A DNA stretch of 64,000 bases from Agromyces sp. H66. Its GTDB lineage: Bacteria; Actinomycetota; Actinomycetes; Actinomycetales; Microbacteriaceae. Below are positions 25,172 to 34,384 of the stretch, one piece after another (position 1 is the stretch's first letter; each line of letters opens with the position of its first letter). The stretch spans positions 23,582-87,581 of the forward strand of contig NZ_SJZG01000012.1 of NCBI RefSeq assembly GCF_004959775.1, given 5' to 3'. A program made the translations under genes and the position numbers. The notes under the pieces were generated by a model. It searched no databases. It saw nothing but the letters and a program-made list of their open reading frames with translations, and had not been told where the DNA came from.

Positions 25172-25759
25172 ATGCCGAGCCTCCGCCACCATCGAGTCGT
25201 GATGCGCCGTCATGGTGTCGCGATCGCTGCTGCCGGTATGTTCGCGCTCACGCTCAGCGGCTGCACCGGCGCACCCGAGAGCACGCCGACTCCGTCGGCC
25301 CCGGCGTCCGCTGACCCGGTCTTCGCCTCCGACGAGGAGGCGCTTGCCGCGGCGGTTGCAGCGTATGAGGAGTACAGAGCGGCATCGGCCGCGGTATCCA
25401 TGGACGGCGGGGCCGACGCAGACCGAGTTCTCCCGTATGTGTCGGAGCGGTTTGCACCTCAAGTGCTAGAAGAGTTCTCGGCCCTGCAAACGGCCGGGCT
25501 GCGATTGGTGGGGAGCATTTCCGTCGACACGACTTCCCTCGCCGGTTGGTCGGCTCTTGATGGGAGCGCAGAGGTCTCGATCTATCTCTGTCGAGACGTG
25601 AGCGGTGCGCGAGCAGTCAATGTAAACGGCGACGACGTGACCCCGGATGATCGTGATGATCGGGTTCCGTTGCAGGCCCACCTCATCTCTGACACATCTG
25701 ATCCGAGGCTCCTTGTGGTCGACGGGGTGGAGCAATGGTCGGGCGACGATTTCTGCTGA
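25172..25759 (+). CDS. Hypothetical lipoprotein
   Basis: 195 residues. The N-terminus has basic residues, a hydrophobic stretch and lipobox LSGC followed by a Pro/Ser/Thr-rich linker (APESTPTPSAPASAD). The folded part is about 150 residues without a family I recognise. ATG 25172 follows TAGGCT (25159-25164) by 7 nt, so probably leaderless. GC content drops to about 60% through the second half. The next gene overlaps its end by 25 bp, so the two are likely co-expressed at the cell surface. Confidence 0.75.
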   Translation: MPSLRHHRVVMRRHGVAIAAAGMFALTLSGCTGAPESTPTPSAPASADPVFASDEEALAAAVAAYEEYRAASAAVSMDGGADADRVLPYVSERFAPQVLEEFSALQTAGLRLVGSISVDTTSLAGWSALDGSAEVSIYLCRDVSGARAVNVNGDDVTPDDRDDRVPLQAHLISDTSDPRLLVVDGVEQWSGDDFC

Positions 25760-26577
25760 TTCTGTCTGCCCTTTCCTGGGTAGCGGGGCTGGGCAGCTTC
25801 CCCTACTCGGCGCAAGTCCTCCCGCAATCCGTCGAACCCTGTAGTGAAGGCGTTGGATGGCTTGGCTGTCCAAGTATCGATGGATCGCTTGGGACCGGTG
25901 AAGCAATCCTCGATGCGATCTGGGACGGAGGCGGTGGTCCTAGCAGCGGGCAGATGCCCGATTCAGCGACTCCTCCCGGGGGAGAACTCGCTGCCGATAC
26001 CGCCCCACCCCCACCGGTCGCCTGCAGCCCCACGAACCTCGAGCTCTGCGCCGCCGACCCCGCCGTCCCGCCCGACGAGCCCGACGAGCCGGTCGTCGTG
26101 ACGCTGCGGGACATCGCCTCGTTCCGACCGGCCACGCCCGGCAACGGGATGGAACCCGCCGGCTGGGCGATCGAGGGGCTGCCCGCGAACTTCGTCGCCG
26201 CGGCATCCGTCGAGGTCGTGTCCGGCGCCCTGCTCGGACAACCGGCCGACGTGCGGTTCACGCCGGTCGGCTACCGATGGACGCACAGCGACGGGGCCGT
26301 GGTCGTGGCATCCACGCCAGGTACGACCTGGGCGGCCCTCGGGCAGCGCGAGTTCAGTGACACGGCGACGAGTCACGTCTACGACCGCTCGGGCGCGTAC
26401 ACCGTCGAACTCGCGGTCGAACTGCGCGCCGAGTACCGGTTCGCCGGTTCGCCGTGGCGCGGGATCGCGGGCACGCTCACCGTTGCGGGTGATCCACAGC
26501 GCGTGCTCGTCGGCGAGTTCGACACGGTCCTCACGCGGGGCGACTGCAACGCGAACCCCGCGGGGCCCGGCTGCTGA
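25735..26577 (+). CDS. Hypothetical secreted protein, possible PKD-like domain
   Basis: 280 residues with a hydrophobic N-terminal segment (RFLLILSALSWVAGLGSF) acting as signal peptide or anchor, a Pro-rich middle (TAPPPPVACSPTN, PPDEPDEP) and a C-terminal region with SHVYDRSGAYTVELAVEL, which resembles the end of a PKD/Ig-like domain, and terminal cysteines. The first 240 bp have markedly lower GC than the rest, so the gene may be chimeric. It overlaps the lipoprotein gene by 25 bp. Function unknown. Confidence 0.7.
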   Translation: MVGRRFLLILSALSWVAGLGSFPYSAQVLPQSVEPCSEGVGWLGCPSIDGSLGTGEAILDAIWDGGGGPSSGQMPDSATPPGGELAADTAPPPPVACSPTNLELCAADPAVPPDEPDEPVVVTLRDIASFRPATPGNGMEPAGWAIEGLPANFVAAASVEVVSGALLGQPADVRFTPVGYRWTHSDGAVVVASTPGTTWAALGQREFSDTATSHVYDRSGAYTVELAVELRAEYRFAGSPWRGIAGTLTVAGDPQRVLVGEFDTVLTRGDCNANPAGPGC

Positions 26578-26618
26578 AGCGGAGAACCGCGAAGCGGGGC
26601 GCAAACGTGGACTGAACC

Positions 26619-26660
26619 TTGACACGCGGCGACGGGGAGGAGCACTCTAACCCCTAGAGT
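26619..26660 (+). promoter_or_regulatory. Promoter region of the M14 carboxypeptidase with short palindrome
   Basis: TTGACA (26619-26624) is followed 18 bp later by CACTCT (26643-26648) as a possible -10. A perfect 6-bp inverted repeat ACTCTA-N5-TAGAGT (26644-26660) overlaps this -10 and may be an operator. Confidence 0.45.
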
Positions 26661-26757
26661 CCGCAGGGAGCAACGGACATGTGGCGAACACGGGGATCGC
26701 ACGACGATGACGTCACTCACGTTCCGGGGCCGGGAGACGGACCGAAGGGGAGTTCTC

Positions 26758-29700
26758 ATGGCCGGAAATCGCTCCACCCGCTCCATTCGCAACACGCTCG
26801 TCGGTATCGCCACGCTCGCCGTGGCGATGTCGATGTTGGGCCCCATCGGGGCGAGCGCCGTCGACGACGACGGCGCGCTCGACATGTACACGGCGGAGGT
26901 CGACGCCGCCCAGGCCGCCGAACTCGCCGCGTCGGGCTTCGATCTCTCCGAAGCCCTGCACAGCGAGTCCGGCGTGAACGTCGACCTCGTCCTCACCGAT
27001 GAGGAGGCCGAGAGCCTCCGTGGCCGCGGCATCGACGTCAAGGTCAAGAAGAACAAGGACGGCAAGTCCGCGAGACAGCTCGCGGCCGAGCAGGCGGCGT
27101 CCGGATACGACGTCTGGCGGTCATGGGACGAACCAGGCGGCATCCGCGACGAGCTGTACCAGCTCGCGAAGGACAACCCGCAGTTGGTCAAGCTCGAGGT
27201 GCTCGGCGAAACCCACCAGGGTCGCGAACTCATCGCGATGAAGCTGACCGAAGGCGCCAGGGGCATCGCCGACGGCACTCGGCCCGCGGTGCTCTACAGC
27301 TCGACCCAGCACGCGCGGGAGTGGATCTCCACCGAGGTGAACCGGCGACTGATGAACTCGTTCATCGACGGCTGGCGCGCCAACGATCGCGAGGTCAGGG
27401 ACCTCCTGAAGAACAACGAGTTCTGGTTCGTGCTCGTCGCCAACCCCGACGGATACCAGTACACGTTCGATCACGAGCGGCTCTGGCGGAAGAACCTGCG
27501 CGACAACGACAACGACGGCCAGATCACCCGCGCCGACGGCGTCGACCCCAACCGCAACTACCCCGAGCACTTCGGCTACGACGAAGAGGGTTCGTCATCG
27601 CAGATCTCGAGCGAGACCTACCGAGGCCCCTCGCCCGCCTCCGAACCCGAGACGCAGGCCATGATCGCCCTGTACGACCAGGTCGACTTCTCGTTCCACG
27701 TGAACTACCACTCCTTCGGCGAGTGGCTGCTGTACGCGGAAGGCTGGCAGATCGGCACCCCGACAGCCGACGACCCCATCTACTACGCGCTCTCGGGCAA
27801 CCTCGACACCCCGACCATCCCGGGCTTCGAGCCGGGCCTGTCGTCGGACGTGCTGTACGTGACCAACGGCGAGACCACCGATTACGCGCACGCCGAACGA
27901 GGAACCCTCGGCTGGACGCCGGAACTCGGCGAGGGCGACGCGGGCGGCGGCTTCGTCTTCCCCGACGACGAGGTGCAGGTGCAGGCCGAGTTCGAGCGCG
28001 CCCTGCCGTTCGCGCTCGACGTGGCCAAGTCCGCGGCCGATCCGGCCGACCCGGTCTCGCACCTCGGCCTCGAGACCAAGCCCTTCTACCTGAAGAGCGA
28101 CGACACCTACAAGACCGGCCTGCCGTTGGCGAACTTCACGTTCGACTACTCCTACGGCGACCCGCAGGAGGTGCGCGTCCTGGCTCGCCGGAGCCTCGGC
28201 GACGTGACCCTGAAGTACTCCGTCAACGGCGGCGACCCCGTGAGCGCTCCGACCGAGGAGTGGACGGGCGGCGACCGCTACGGCGGCCAGACCGGTAGGC
28301 ACTACGCCATCATGAGCGGCGTCGTCACGGGCACCAGTCCGGGCGACAGCGTCGAGGTCTGGTTCGAGGGCGGCGGAGAGGAGAGCGACTCCTTCACCTA
28401 CCAGGCCGTCGAGGAATCCGAGGACGACGTGCTGATCCTCGCCGCCGAGGACTACACGGGCGCCTCGCCCGACCAGGGCGCAGGGCCGCACTACCTCGAC
28501 TCCTACACCGCAGCGCTCGACGCCAACGGCACCGGGTACGACGTCTACGATGTCGACGCCCGCGGACGAGTCGCGCCCGACGCGCTCGGAGTGCTCTCGC
28601 ACTACGACGCCGTCATCTGGTACACCGGCGACGACATCGTGACGCGCGACCTCGGCTGGGGCGGCGGCAACGCCTCCCGGCTGGCGATGGACGAGGTCCT
28701 CGAGGTCCGCGACTTCATGAACGAGGGCGGTCGCGTGCTGTACACCGGCTCGTGGGCGGGCAGCCAGTACACGCCGAACGTCGGCACGCAGTTCTACGAC
28801 CCCACGGCCGAGAACGCCGAGTGCCGCGCCGATCCCGAGGTGTTCGCACGGTGCCGGGCGCTCGGCGGCTCGGGCGACTTCACGAACGACGTGCTGCAGT
28901 ACTGGCTCGGCGCCTACCTGGCCGTCGATGACGCCGGCACCGCCGACGACGGCAGCATCCTCGACGTGCTGGGAGTCGACGCTCCGTTCACCGGCCTCGA
29001 CTGGGGCTTCAACGGAGCCGACAGTGCGCAGAACCAGGGCCACAGCAACTCGTTCATCACGACGAGCGGCATCCTCGACCCGGCGACGTACCCGCAGTTC
29101 GAGAGCTGGGTCGCGGGCAGGTGGGATCGCGAGGGCGGCCCGTTCGAGCCGCACACCGGCGACGCCTACGCCTACTCGCAGATCGGCGACGTGTCGTACA
29201 AGCGCCTGACCAACACGATCGACGTTCCGGCCGGCGGCGCCACGATGTCCTTCTGGACCTCGTACGACACCGAGGCGCACTGGGACTTCGTCGCCGTCGA
29301 GGCACGCACTGCCGGCGGGGAGGACTGGACGACCCTGCCCGACGTCAACGCTCACACCGACCAGGACACCGGGGACAGCTGCCCGGCCGGCTGGCGCGAC
29401 CTGCACCCGCACCTCGACCACTACCAGACGTTCGTCGACGACACGTCCTGCGACCCGACCGGCGCCACCGGCGGCGAGTGGTGGGCCGCGTCGGGCAACT
29501 CGGGCGGCTGGCAGCAGTGGACGGTCGACCTGTCGGCCTACGCCGGCGGTCAGGTCGAGGTGTCGATCGCGTACATCAGCGACTGGGCCACCCAGGGGCT
29601 CGGCATGTTCGTCGACGACATCACCGTGTCGACGGGCATCGGGTCGACGTCGTTCGAGGGCTCGGACACCGGCGGCTGGGAGGTCACCGGTCCTGCCGAG

Positions 29701-29874
29701 GGCAGTGCGCCGAACCCGAACAACTTCGTCATCACGACGGCAGCGGGCTTCCCCGAAGCCGCGGTGGTGGCCACCCCGGGATCGCTCATCACCGGCTTCG
29801 GCTTCGAGGGGATCACGGATGCCGCGACCCGGGCGGCCTGGATGAACACGGCGCTTGAGCACCTGCTCGACTGA
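26758..29874 (+). CDS. Secreted M14 family zinc carboxypeptidase, multidomain
   Basis: 1038 residues from ATG 26758 (GGGGAG upstream; an in-frame start 51 bp earlier lacks one). Signal peptide ending GASA, a pro-region, then the M14 domain with zinc ligands in STQHAREW (His185, Glu188) and NYHSFGEW (His318), and catalytic Glu389 in TPELGE. VDPNRNYPEHFGY carries substrate-binding Arg/Asn. Behind it lie a beta-rich domain (about 430-560), a ThuA/DJ-1-like segment starting LILAAEDYTGASPDQG, and C-terminal MAM/jelly-roll-like regions with FVDDITVSTG and SFEGSDTGGWEVTG. It would trim C-terminal residues from extracellular peptides. Much larger than typical M14 enzymes (about 400). Confidence 0.92.
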   Translation: MAGNRSTRSIRNTLVGIATLAVAMSMLGPIGASAVDDDGALDMYTAEVDAAQAAELAASGFDLSEALHSESGVNVDLVLTDEEAESLRGRGIDVKVKKNKDGKSARQLAAEQAASGYDVWRSWDEPGGIRDELYQLAKDNPQLVKLEVLGETHQGRELIAMKLTEGARGIADGTRPAVLYSSTQHAREWISTEVNRRLMNSFIDGWRANDREVRDLLKNNEFWFVLVANPDGYQYTFDHERLWRKNLRDNDNDGQITRADGVDPNRNYPEHFGYDEEGSSSQISSETYRGPSPASEPETQAMIALYDQVDFSFHVNYHSFGEWLLYAEGWQIGTPTADDPIYYALSGNLDTPTIPGFEPGLSSDVLYVTNGETTDYAHAERGTLGWTPELGEGDAGGGFVFPDDEVQVQAEFERALPFALDVAKSAADPADPVSHLGLETKPFYLKSDDTYKTGLPLANFTFDYSYGDPQEVRVLARRSLGDVTLKYSVNGGDPVSAPTEEWTGGDRYGGQTGRHYAIMSGVVTGTSPGDSVEVWFEGGGEESDSFTYQAVEESEDDVLILAAEDYTGASPDQGAGPHYLDSYTAALDANGTGYDVYDVDARGRVAPDALGVLSHYDAVIWYTGDDIVTRDLGWGGGNASRLAMDEVLEVRDFMNEGGRVLYTGSWAGSQYTPNVGTQFYDPTAENAECRADPEVFARCRALGGSGDFTNDVLQYWLGAYLAVDDAGTADDGSILDVLGVDAPFTGLDWGFNGADSAQNQGHSNSFITTSGILDPATYPQFESWVAGRWDREGGPFEPHTGDAYAYSQIGDVSYKRLTNTIDVPAGGATMSFWTSYDTEAHWDFVAVEARTAGGEDWTTLPDVNAHTDQDTGDSCPAGWRDLHPHLDHYQTFVDDTSCDPTGATGGEWWAASGNSGGWQQWTVDLSAYAGGQVEVSIAYISDWATQGLGMFVDDITVSTGIGSTSFEGSDTGGWEVTGPAEGSAPNPNNFVITTAAGFPEAAVVATPGSLITGFGFEGITDAATRAAWMNTALEHLLD

Positions 29875-29887
29875 CGGGCTCCGTTGA

Positions 29888-29944
29888 GCGCCGGGTGTTG
29901 CCGTTCCCGCCGGATGTCGCAGGCGGGGCGGCAACGCCCGGCGC
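29888..29944. terminator. Hairpin terminator after the carboxypeptidase
   Basis: 16-bp arms (29888-29903 and 29929-29944) with one mismatch and a 25-nt loop, between convergent genes. Likely works for both. Confidence 0.7.
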
Positions 29945-29978
29945 GAACGGGAACCCCGGGCGCGGAGGCGCCGCCGCC

Positions 29979-31121
29979 CTACCGGCTCGACGCCGTCGGC
30001 TCGCCGTGCCGACCGTGATCGGCGACCACCGTGGACTCCATGAGCCGTCGCACGCCGGGTATGCCGCCCCGCGAGAACGCCGCGCGCTGACGCTCCGCGC
30101 CCGTGCCCTCCCGCAGCATCCGCGCCACCGCCTCGGACACCGCCTCCACGTCGCCCGCCTCGGTGAGCTCGCGTTCGAGGATCCGCACGAACCTCGTCAG
30201 CGCTTCGCCCGCAGGCGCGAGTCCGCCCGTCGCCGGATCGAAAACCTCCCGGCGCATGCCGAATCGCGCCGAATGCATCAAGGCGGCCGAGAGGAGCTCG
30301 GGCGGCACGTCCGCCGACGCGTCGGCTGCGGCATCCGTCGCCTCGGGCTTCGCGAGCGCGTGCGTCACGAGGGCCCGCACGACGGCCGCGATGAGCAACG
30401 TCGTCTCCGCGTCGAGTTGCGCGTCGGCCATGCGGAACTCGATCGTGGGCAGGTGCTCCGAGAGGCGCAGGTCCCAGGCGAGGAGTGCGAGATCCTTCAT
30501 GCCGCCGATGCCGAGCAGTCGAGCGATGCGCCGGTCGTAGTCGGCGGCGTCCACGAAGGCCGGCGGGCAGCCCGAGGTGGTCCAGCGCCGCAGCAGGATC
30601 GTGCGCCAGCCGTCGTAGTCCGTGTCGTGGCCGCGCCAGAGCGGCGAGTTCGTCGACATGGCGGTGAGCAGCGGCATCCACGGGCGTGCCGCGTTCAGCG
30701 CGACGACACCGGCCTCCCGGTCGGGAACGCCGACGTGCACGTGCAGGCCGTTCAGTTGGTGGTCGGCGATGACGCCCGCCATGTCGCGCACGATCCGGTG
30801 GTACCGCTGGACGTCCGTGATCGCGGGGAACGGGGAGGTGTCGGGCGGCGTCCCCGTGCTCGCGGCGACCACCCCCAGCTCGGACGCGCGATCGGCCACG
30901 AACCGCCGGAACCCGACGAGCGACGCGCGCGCCCGGTCGTGGTCGGTGAACACCGCCGAGGCGTGTTCCACCTGCGAGGCGAGGAACTCCTTGTGCGTCA
31001 CGTCCCGCCACTCGGGGGAGCTCGTCAGCGCGCCGAACACGTACGCTGCGACATTCGCGGGACGCAACGTCTCGGGATCCAGGAACTGGAACTCCTCTTC
31101 GACACCGAAGGTGGTCACCAC
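29979..31121 (-). CDS. Carboxylate-amine ligase (YbdK family, glutamate-cysteine ligase type 2)
   Basis: About 380 residues. FGVEEEFQFLDPE at the N-terminus is the hallmark of the GCS2/YbdK family; HKEFLASQVEHAS, NGLHVHVGVPD and TIEFRMADAQ follow. Members make gamma-glutamyl or similar amide bonds with ATP; YbdK has weak glutamate-cysteine ligase activity. The start is uncertain: two adjacent GTG codons (31121 and 31118) follow AGGGGG; longer frames start upstream at 31214 but add a Ser/Ala-rich tail without family similarity. Monocistronic by context. Confidence 0.87.
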   Translation of the reverse strand: MVTTFGVEEEFQFLDPETLRPANVAAYVFGALTSSPEWRDVTHKEFLASQVEHASAVFTDHDRARASLVGFRRFVADRASELGVVAASTGTPPDTSPFPAITDVQRYHRIVRDMAGVIADHQLNGLHVHVGVPDREAGVVALNAARPWMPLLTAMSTNSPLWRGHDTDYDGWRTILLRRWTTSGCPPAFVDAADYDRRIARLLGIGGMKDLALLAWDLRLSEHLPTIEFRMADAQLDAETTLLIAAVVRALVTHALAKPEATDAAADASADVPPELLSAALMHSARFGMRREVFDPATGGLAPAGEALTRFVRILERELTEAGDVEAVSEAVARMLREGTGAERQRAAFSRGGIPGVRRLMESTVVADHGRHGEPTASSR

Positions 31122-31309
31122 GCCCCCTCTCGCGTGCAACTCGCAATCGAAGGTTCGGTGAGCGGATGCCGCGCTGTCAAGCCCGTGCGCCGCACGATCG
31201 CGACCGATACGCACGGACGTCGCGGCCGACGTCGAGAATCGGCGACCTGCCTCGACATACTGGTGGGAGCGCGGTCCGGCCCTCCCGTCGAACGAAGGAG
31301 CGATCAGCG

Positions 31310-31684
31310 ATGAAGTACCTCATCCAGATCTTCAGCAACCCCGAGTCGCGCGCCGTGTGGGAGGGCTTCAGCCCTGAGGAGCAGGCCGAGGGGTACGCGT
31401 ACTACCAGGGCATCAGCGAGGAGCTCGCTTCGCGCGGTGAGCTGGTCGCGAGCGAGGCGCTCGCCGACGTCTCGCTCGCCAAGCGGGTCACGGCGACCGA
31501 CGACGGCGCCGTCGCGAGCGATGGGCCGTTCGCCGAGACGAAGGAGTTGCTCGCGGGCTTCTACCTCGTCGACTGCGAGAGCGAGTCGCGTGCGATCGAG
31601 ATCGCGGCGCGGTTCCCCGAATCGCGGTTCGGCCTCATCGAGGTGCGTCCCGTGCTCGAGATGAGCGGCGGCGACGACCTCTGA
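31310..31684 (+). CDS. YCII/DGPF domain protein
   Basis: 124 residues, a ferredoxin-like YCII fold (KYLIQIFSNPES at the start). It contains the name-giving DGPF motif in VASDGPFAETKELLAGFYLVD. Such proteins are encoded next to ECF42-group sigma factors and are thought to take part in that signalling system, though their biochemical role is not settled. GAAGGAG lies 10 nt upstream of ATG 31310. A -10-like CATACT (31254-31259) precedes it. The sigma factor gene begins 3 bp after its stop. Confidence 0.88.
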   Translation: MKYLIQIFSNPESRAVWEGFSPEEQAEGYAYYQGISEELASRGELVASEALADVSLAKRVTATDDGAVASDGPFAETKELLAGFYLVDCESESRAIEIAARFPESRFGLIEVRPVLEMSGGDDL

Positions 31685-31686
31685 CC

Positions 31687-32934
31687 GTGACGCACGACCC
31701 GGGCGCCGCGGGGGAGCCGCTCGTGACCGACGCGGTGCGGGCACTGCGAGACGCCGCCCCGTCGGCGCTCGCGGTGCTCGTGCGGCGCTACGGCGACTTC
31801 GAGGCGTGCGAGGACGCCGTGCAGGAGGCGCTCATCGCCGCATCCGACCAATGGCCGCGCGACGGCGTGCCCGACAGCCCGCGCGCCTGGCTCGTGCGGG
31901 TCGCCGCACGCCGCTACATCGACCAGGTGCGATCGGATGCCGCACGTCGACGCCGCGAGTCGCACGCCGCCGAGTTGGAACCGCCCCCGGCACCCGTGCC
32001 TGCCGCCGACGACACGCTCACGCTGTTCCTGCTCTGCTGCCACCCGGCGCTGACGCGGGCCGCGCAGGTCGCGCTCACGCTGCGTGCGGTCGGCGGCCTC
32101 ACCACGGCGGAGATCGCCCGCGCCCTGCTCGTGCCCGAGTCCACGGTCGCGCAGCGCATCTCGCGCGCGAAGGCGCGCATCCGGGCGAGCGGCGAGGGAT
32201 TCCGGATGCCCCGTGCCGACGAGCTCGAGGCCCGCCTCGCCGCGCTCCGCCACGTGCTCTACCTCATCTTCACCGAAGGGCACACGGCGAGCTCGGGCGA
32301 TCGGCTCGCCCGCGTGGACCTTTCGGCGGAGGCGATCCGCCTCGCCCGCCAGCTCCACGGAGCGGACCCGGATGCATCGGGCGAGACCTCCGGGCTCCTC
32401 GCCCTGATGCTGCTCACGGACGCGCGACGCGCCGCCCGCACCGACGACACCGGCGCGCTCGTGCCCCTCGACGAGCAGGACCGCACCCGCTGGGACCGAC
32501 GCATGATCGAGGAGGGCGTCGCGATCGTGACCGACGTGCTCGACCGCGCCCCCATCGGGCCGTATCAGTTGCAGGCGGCCATCGCCGCCGTGCACGACGA
32601 GGCGTCCTCGACCAAGGCCACGGATTGGCTCGAGATCCTCGGACTCTACGACCTGCTCGCGCGCCTCGCGCCCGGCCCGATGGTGACGCTCGGGCGCATC
32701 GTGGCGCTCGCCATGGTCGAGGGCCCCGCGGCCGGACTCGCGGCGCTCGACCGCGCCGAAGCCGATTCGGCTGCACTCGCCGACCATCACCGCACGTGGG
32801 CCGTGCGGGCGCACCTGCTGGAGCGGTCGGGCTCGACGGATGCCGCGTCGCTCGCGTTCGCCGAGGCGGCACGCCGCACGCTCAACGGGCCCGAGCAGCG
32901 CTACCTCGCGGCCAAGGCGCGCTCCGCGGGTTGA
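31687..32934 (+). CDS. ECF RNA polymerase sigma factor with C-terminal extension (ECF42 type)
   Basis: 415 residues, twice the size of an ordinary ECF sigma factor. Region 2: LVRRYGDFEACEDAVQEALI, SPRAWLVRVAARRYIDQ. Region 4 helix-turn-helix: VALTLRAVGGLTTAEIARALLVPESTVAQRISRAK. The remaining ~220 residues (including AAIAAVHDEA and alpha-helical repeats) form the TPR-like extension that defines ECF42. These sigma factors lack an anti-sigma factor next to them and are thought to be controlled through the extension. GTG start directly after the DGPF gene. Confidence 0.92.
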   Translation: MTHDPGAAGEPLVTDAVRALRDAAPSALAVLVRRYGDFEACEDAVQEALIAASDQWPRDGVPDSPRAWLVRVAARRYIDQVRSDAARRRRESHAAELEPPPAPVPAADDTLTLFLLCCHPALTRAAQVALTLRAVGGLTTAEIARALLVPESTVAQRISRAKARIRASGEGFRMPRADELEARLAALRHVLYLIFTEGHTASSGDRLARVDLSAEAIRLARQLHGADPDASGETSGLLALMLLTDARRAARTDDTGALVPLDEQDRTRWDRRMIEEGVAIVTDVLDRAPIGPYQLQAAIAAVHDEASSTKATDWLEILGLYDLLARLAPGPMVTLGRIVALAMVEGPAAGLAALDRAEADSAALADHHRTWAVRAHLLERSGSTDAASLAFAEAARRTLNGPEQRYLAAKARSAG

Positions 32935-32986
32935 GGAGGCGCGCCAGCGCCGCCTCGAAGCCCGCTGCCCCGGGCCACGCGGGTAG

Positions 32987-33280
32987 CTAGAGGTCGAGCA
33001 CCTCGAGGTCGACTCGCACGTCGTCGCCGCGCTCGAGTCCCTCGGCCGAGCGCACGGCCTTCTTCACCGGCAGCACGTAGCTGCCGAGCTTCGAGTCGGG
33101 GAACACCGAGGTGGACCACGTCGTGGTGCCGACGGTGGCGCGCACCCGCACCGAACCGAAGCCACGCGGCATCCGCGGCACTTCCTTGATGTCGGTGGCG
33201 GCCTCCTCGGGGAGCGTCAGGAAGAACCAACCACCCTGTGCGTCCCACTCCCAGAGCGGAGCGGTGAACCGGAATCGCAT
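32987..33280 (-). CDS. DUF1905 domain protein
   Basis: 97 residues: FTAPLWEWDAQGGWFFLTLPEE at the start, then FGSVRVRATVGTTTWSTSVFPD and YVLPVKKAVRSAEGLERGDDVRVDLEV, the DUF1905 beta-barrel pattern. Function is unknown. ATG 33280 lies 6 nt after TACGAT (33287-33292, minus strand), so it is probably leaderless. Divergent from the permease gene. Confidence 0.85.
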   Translation of the reverse strand: MRFRFTAPLWEWDAQGGWFFLTLPEEAATDIKEVPRMPRGFGSVRVRATVGTTTWSTSVFPDSKLGSYVLPVKKAVRSAEGLERGDDVRVDLEVLDL

Positions 33281-33295
33281 GCCCGGATCGTACCC

Positions 33296-34384
33296 GTGTC
33301 CGCCGACACTCGACGCGCTCGAACCCCGCGATGCGGTCCTCTACGCTGGAGCCCGTGGACCCCAGCCACCCTGCAGCCCCCGGCGCCCCGGCTCACGCAA
33401 CGGCCTCCCACCTGGGTCGGCCTGTCGCTCGGGATCGCACTCGTGCTGCTCTTCGTCGCGATCCGGGTGTTCGCCCCCGAAAGCGTGGGCGACACGCTCT
33501 CGAACTCGGTGCGAGACTTCTTCACCCTGTCGATCAGCGTCGTCATCGAGAGCCTCCCGTTCGTCTTCCTCGGCATCCTGCTGTCGATCGGCGTGCAGGT
33601 GTGGCTGCCCGAGGGCTTCCTGCTCCGGCGGCTGCCGAGGGATCCGGTCGCCCGGCGCGTCACCATCTCGCTGCTCGGCGTACTGCTCCCCGTCTGCGAG
33701 TGCGGCAACGTCCCCCTGGCGCGAGGACTCATCCTGCGCGGGCTCAGCATCGGCGAGGCGATGACGTTCCTGGTCGCGGCGCCGATCCTCAACCCCGTCA
33801 CGATCATCACGACCTACCAGGCCTTCGGCTGGGACGACGGGATCCTCGTCAGCCGCATCCTCGGCGGCTTCGTCATCGCGAACCTCATCGGCTGGATCTA
33901 CAGCCGGCATCCCGAACCGATGCGACTGCTCACGCCAGGCTTCCAGGCCAGTTGCGCACGCGCGGGCCACGAGGCACCGGCCACCCGCACGCGGCGGAGC
34001 GTCGACATGTTCCGCACCGAGACGTCGGCGATGCTCCCGGCGCTCTTCGTCGGCTCGGCGGTCGCCGGGATCATCCAGGTCGGGATCTCCCGCGACCTGC
34101 TCATCACGCTCGGCCAGAACCCCGTGCTCTCGGTCTTCGCGCTCATGGCGCTCGCGTTCGTCATCGCCATCTGCTCGAACGTCGACGCGTTCTTCATCCT
34201 CGCGTTCGGCTCGACGTTCATGCCGGGTGCGATCGTCGCCTTCCTCGTATTCGGTCCCGTCATCGACGTGAAGATGCTCGCCCTCATGCGCACCACCTTC
34301 ACGGCACGGACCCTGCTGCAGCTCTCCCTGCTCGTCGGCCTCGCCGCGGCCGCACTCGGATTGGCGGTGAACGCCCTTGCGTGA
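33296..34384 (+). CDS. Permease (DUF318/YcgR family); 5' end probably frameshifted
   Basis: A protein of about 340 residues with eight likely membrane helices and the family motifs LLPVCECGNVPLARGLILRGLS and AICSNVDAFFILAFGS. Homologues are predicted metal or organic-anion permeases and pair with the YcgQ family, as here. The in-frame start at 33296 lies only 15 bp from the divergent DUF1905 start, inside its promoter. A better start is GTG 33355, 7 nt after TACGCT (33342-33347), but this is out of frame; removing one C from the CCCCC at 33377-33381 would join it perfectly. See findings. Confidence 0.85.
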   Translation: MSADTRRARTPRCGPLRWSPWTPATLQPPAPRLTQRPPTWVGLSLGIALVLLFVAIRVFAPESVGDTLSNSVRDFFTLSISVVIESLPFVFLGILLSIGVQVWLPEGFLLRRLPRDPVARRVTISLLGVLLPVCECGNVPLARGLILRGLSIGEAMTFLVAAPILNPVTIITTYQAFGWDDGILVSRILGGFVIANLIGWIYSRHPEPMRLLTPGFQASCARAGHEAPATRTRRSVDMFRTETSAMLPALFVGSAVAGIIQVGISRDLLITLGQNPVLSVFALMALAFVIAICSNVDAFFILAFGSTFMPGAIVAFLVFGPVIDVKMLALMRTTFTARTLLQLSLLVGLAAAALGLAVNALA

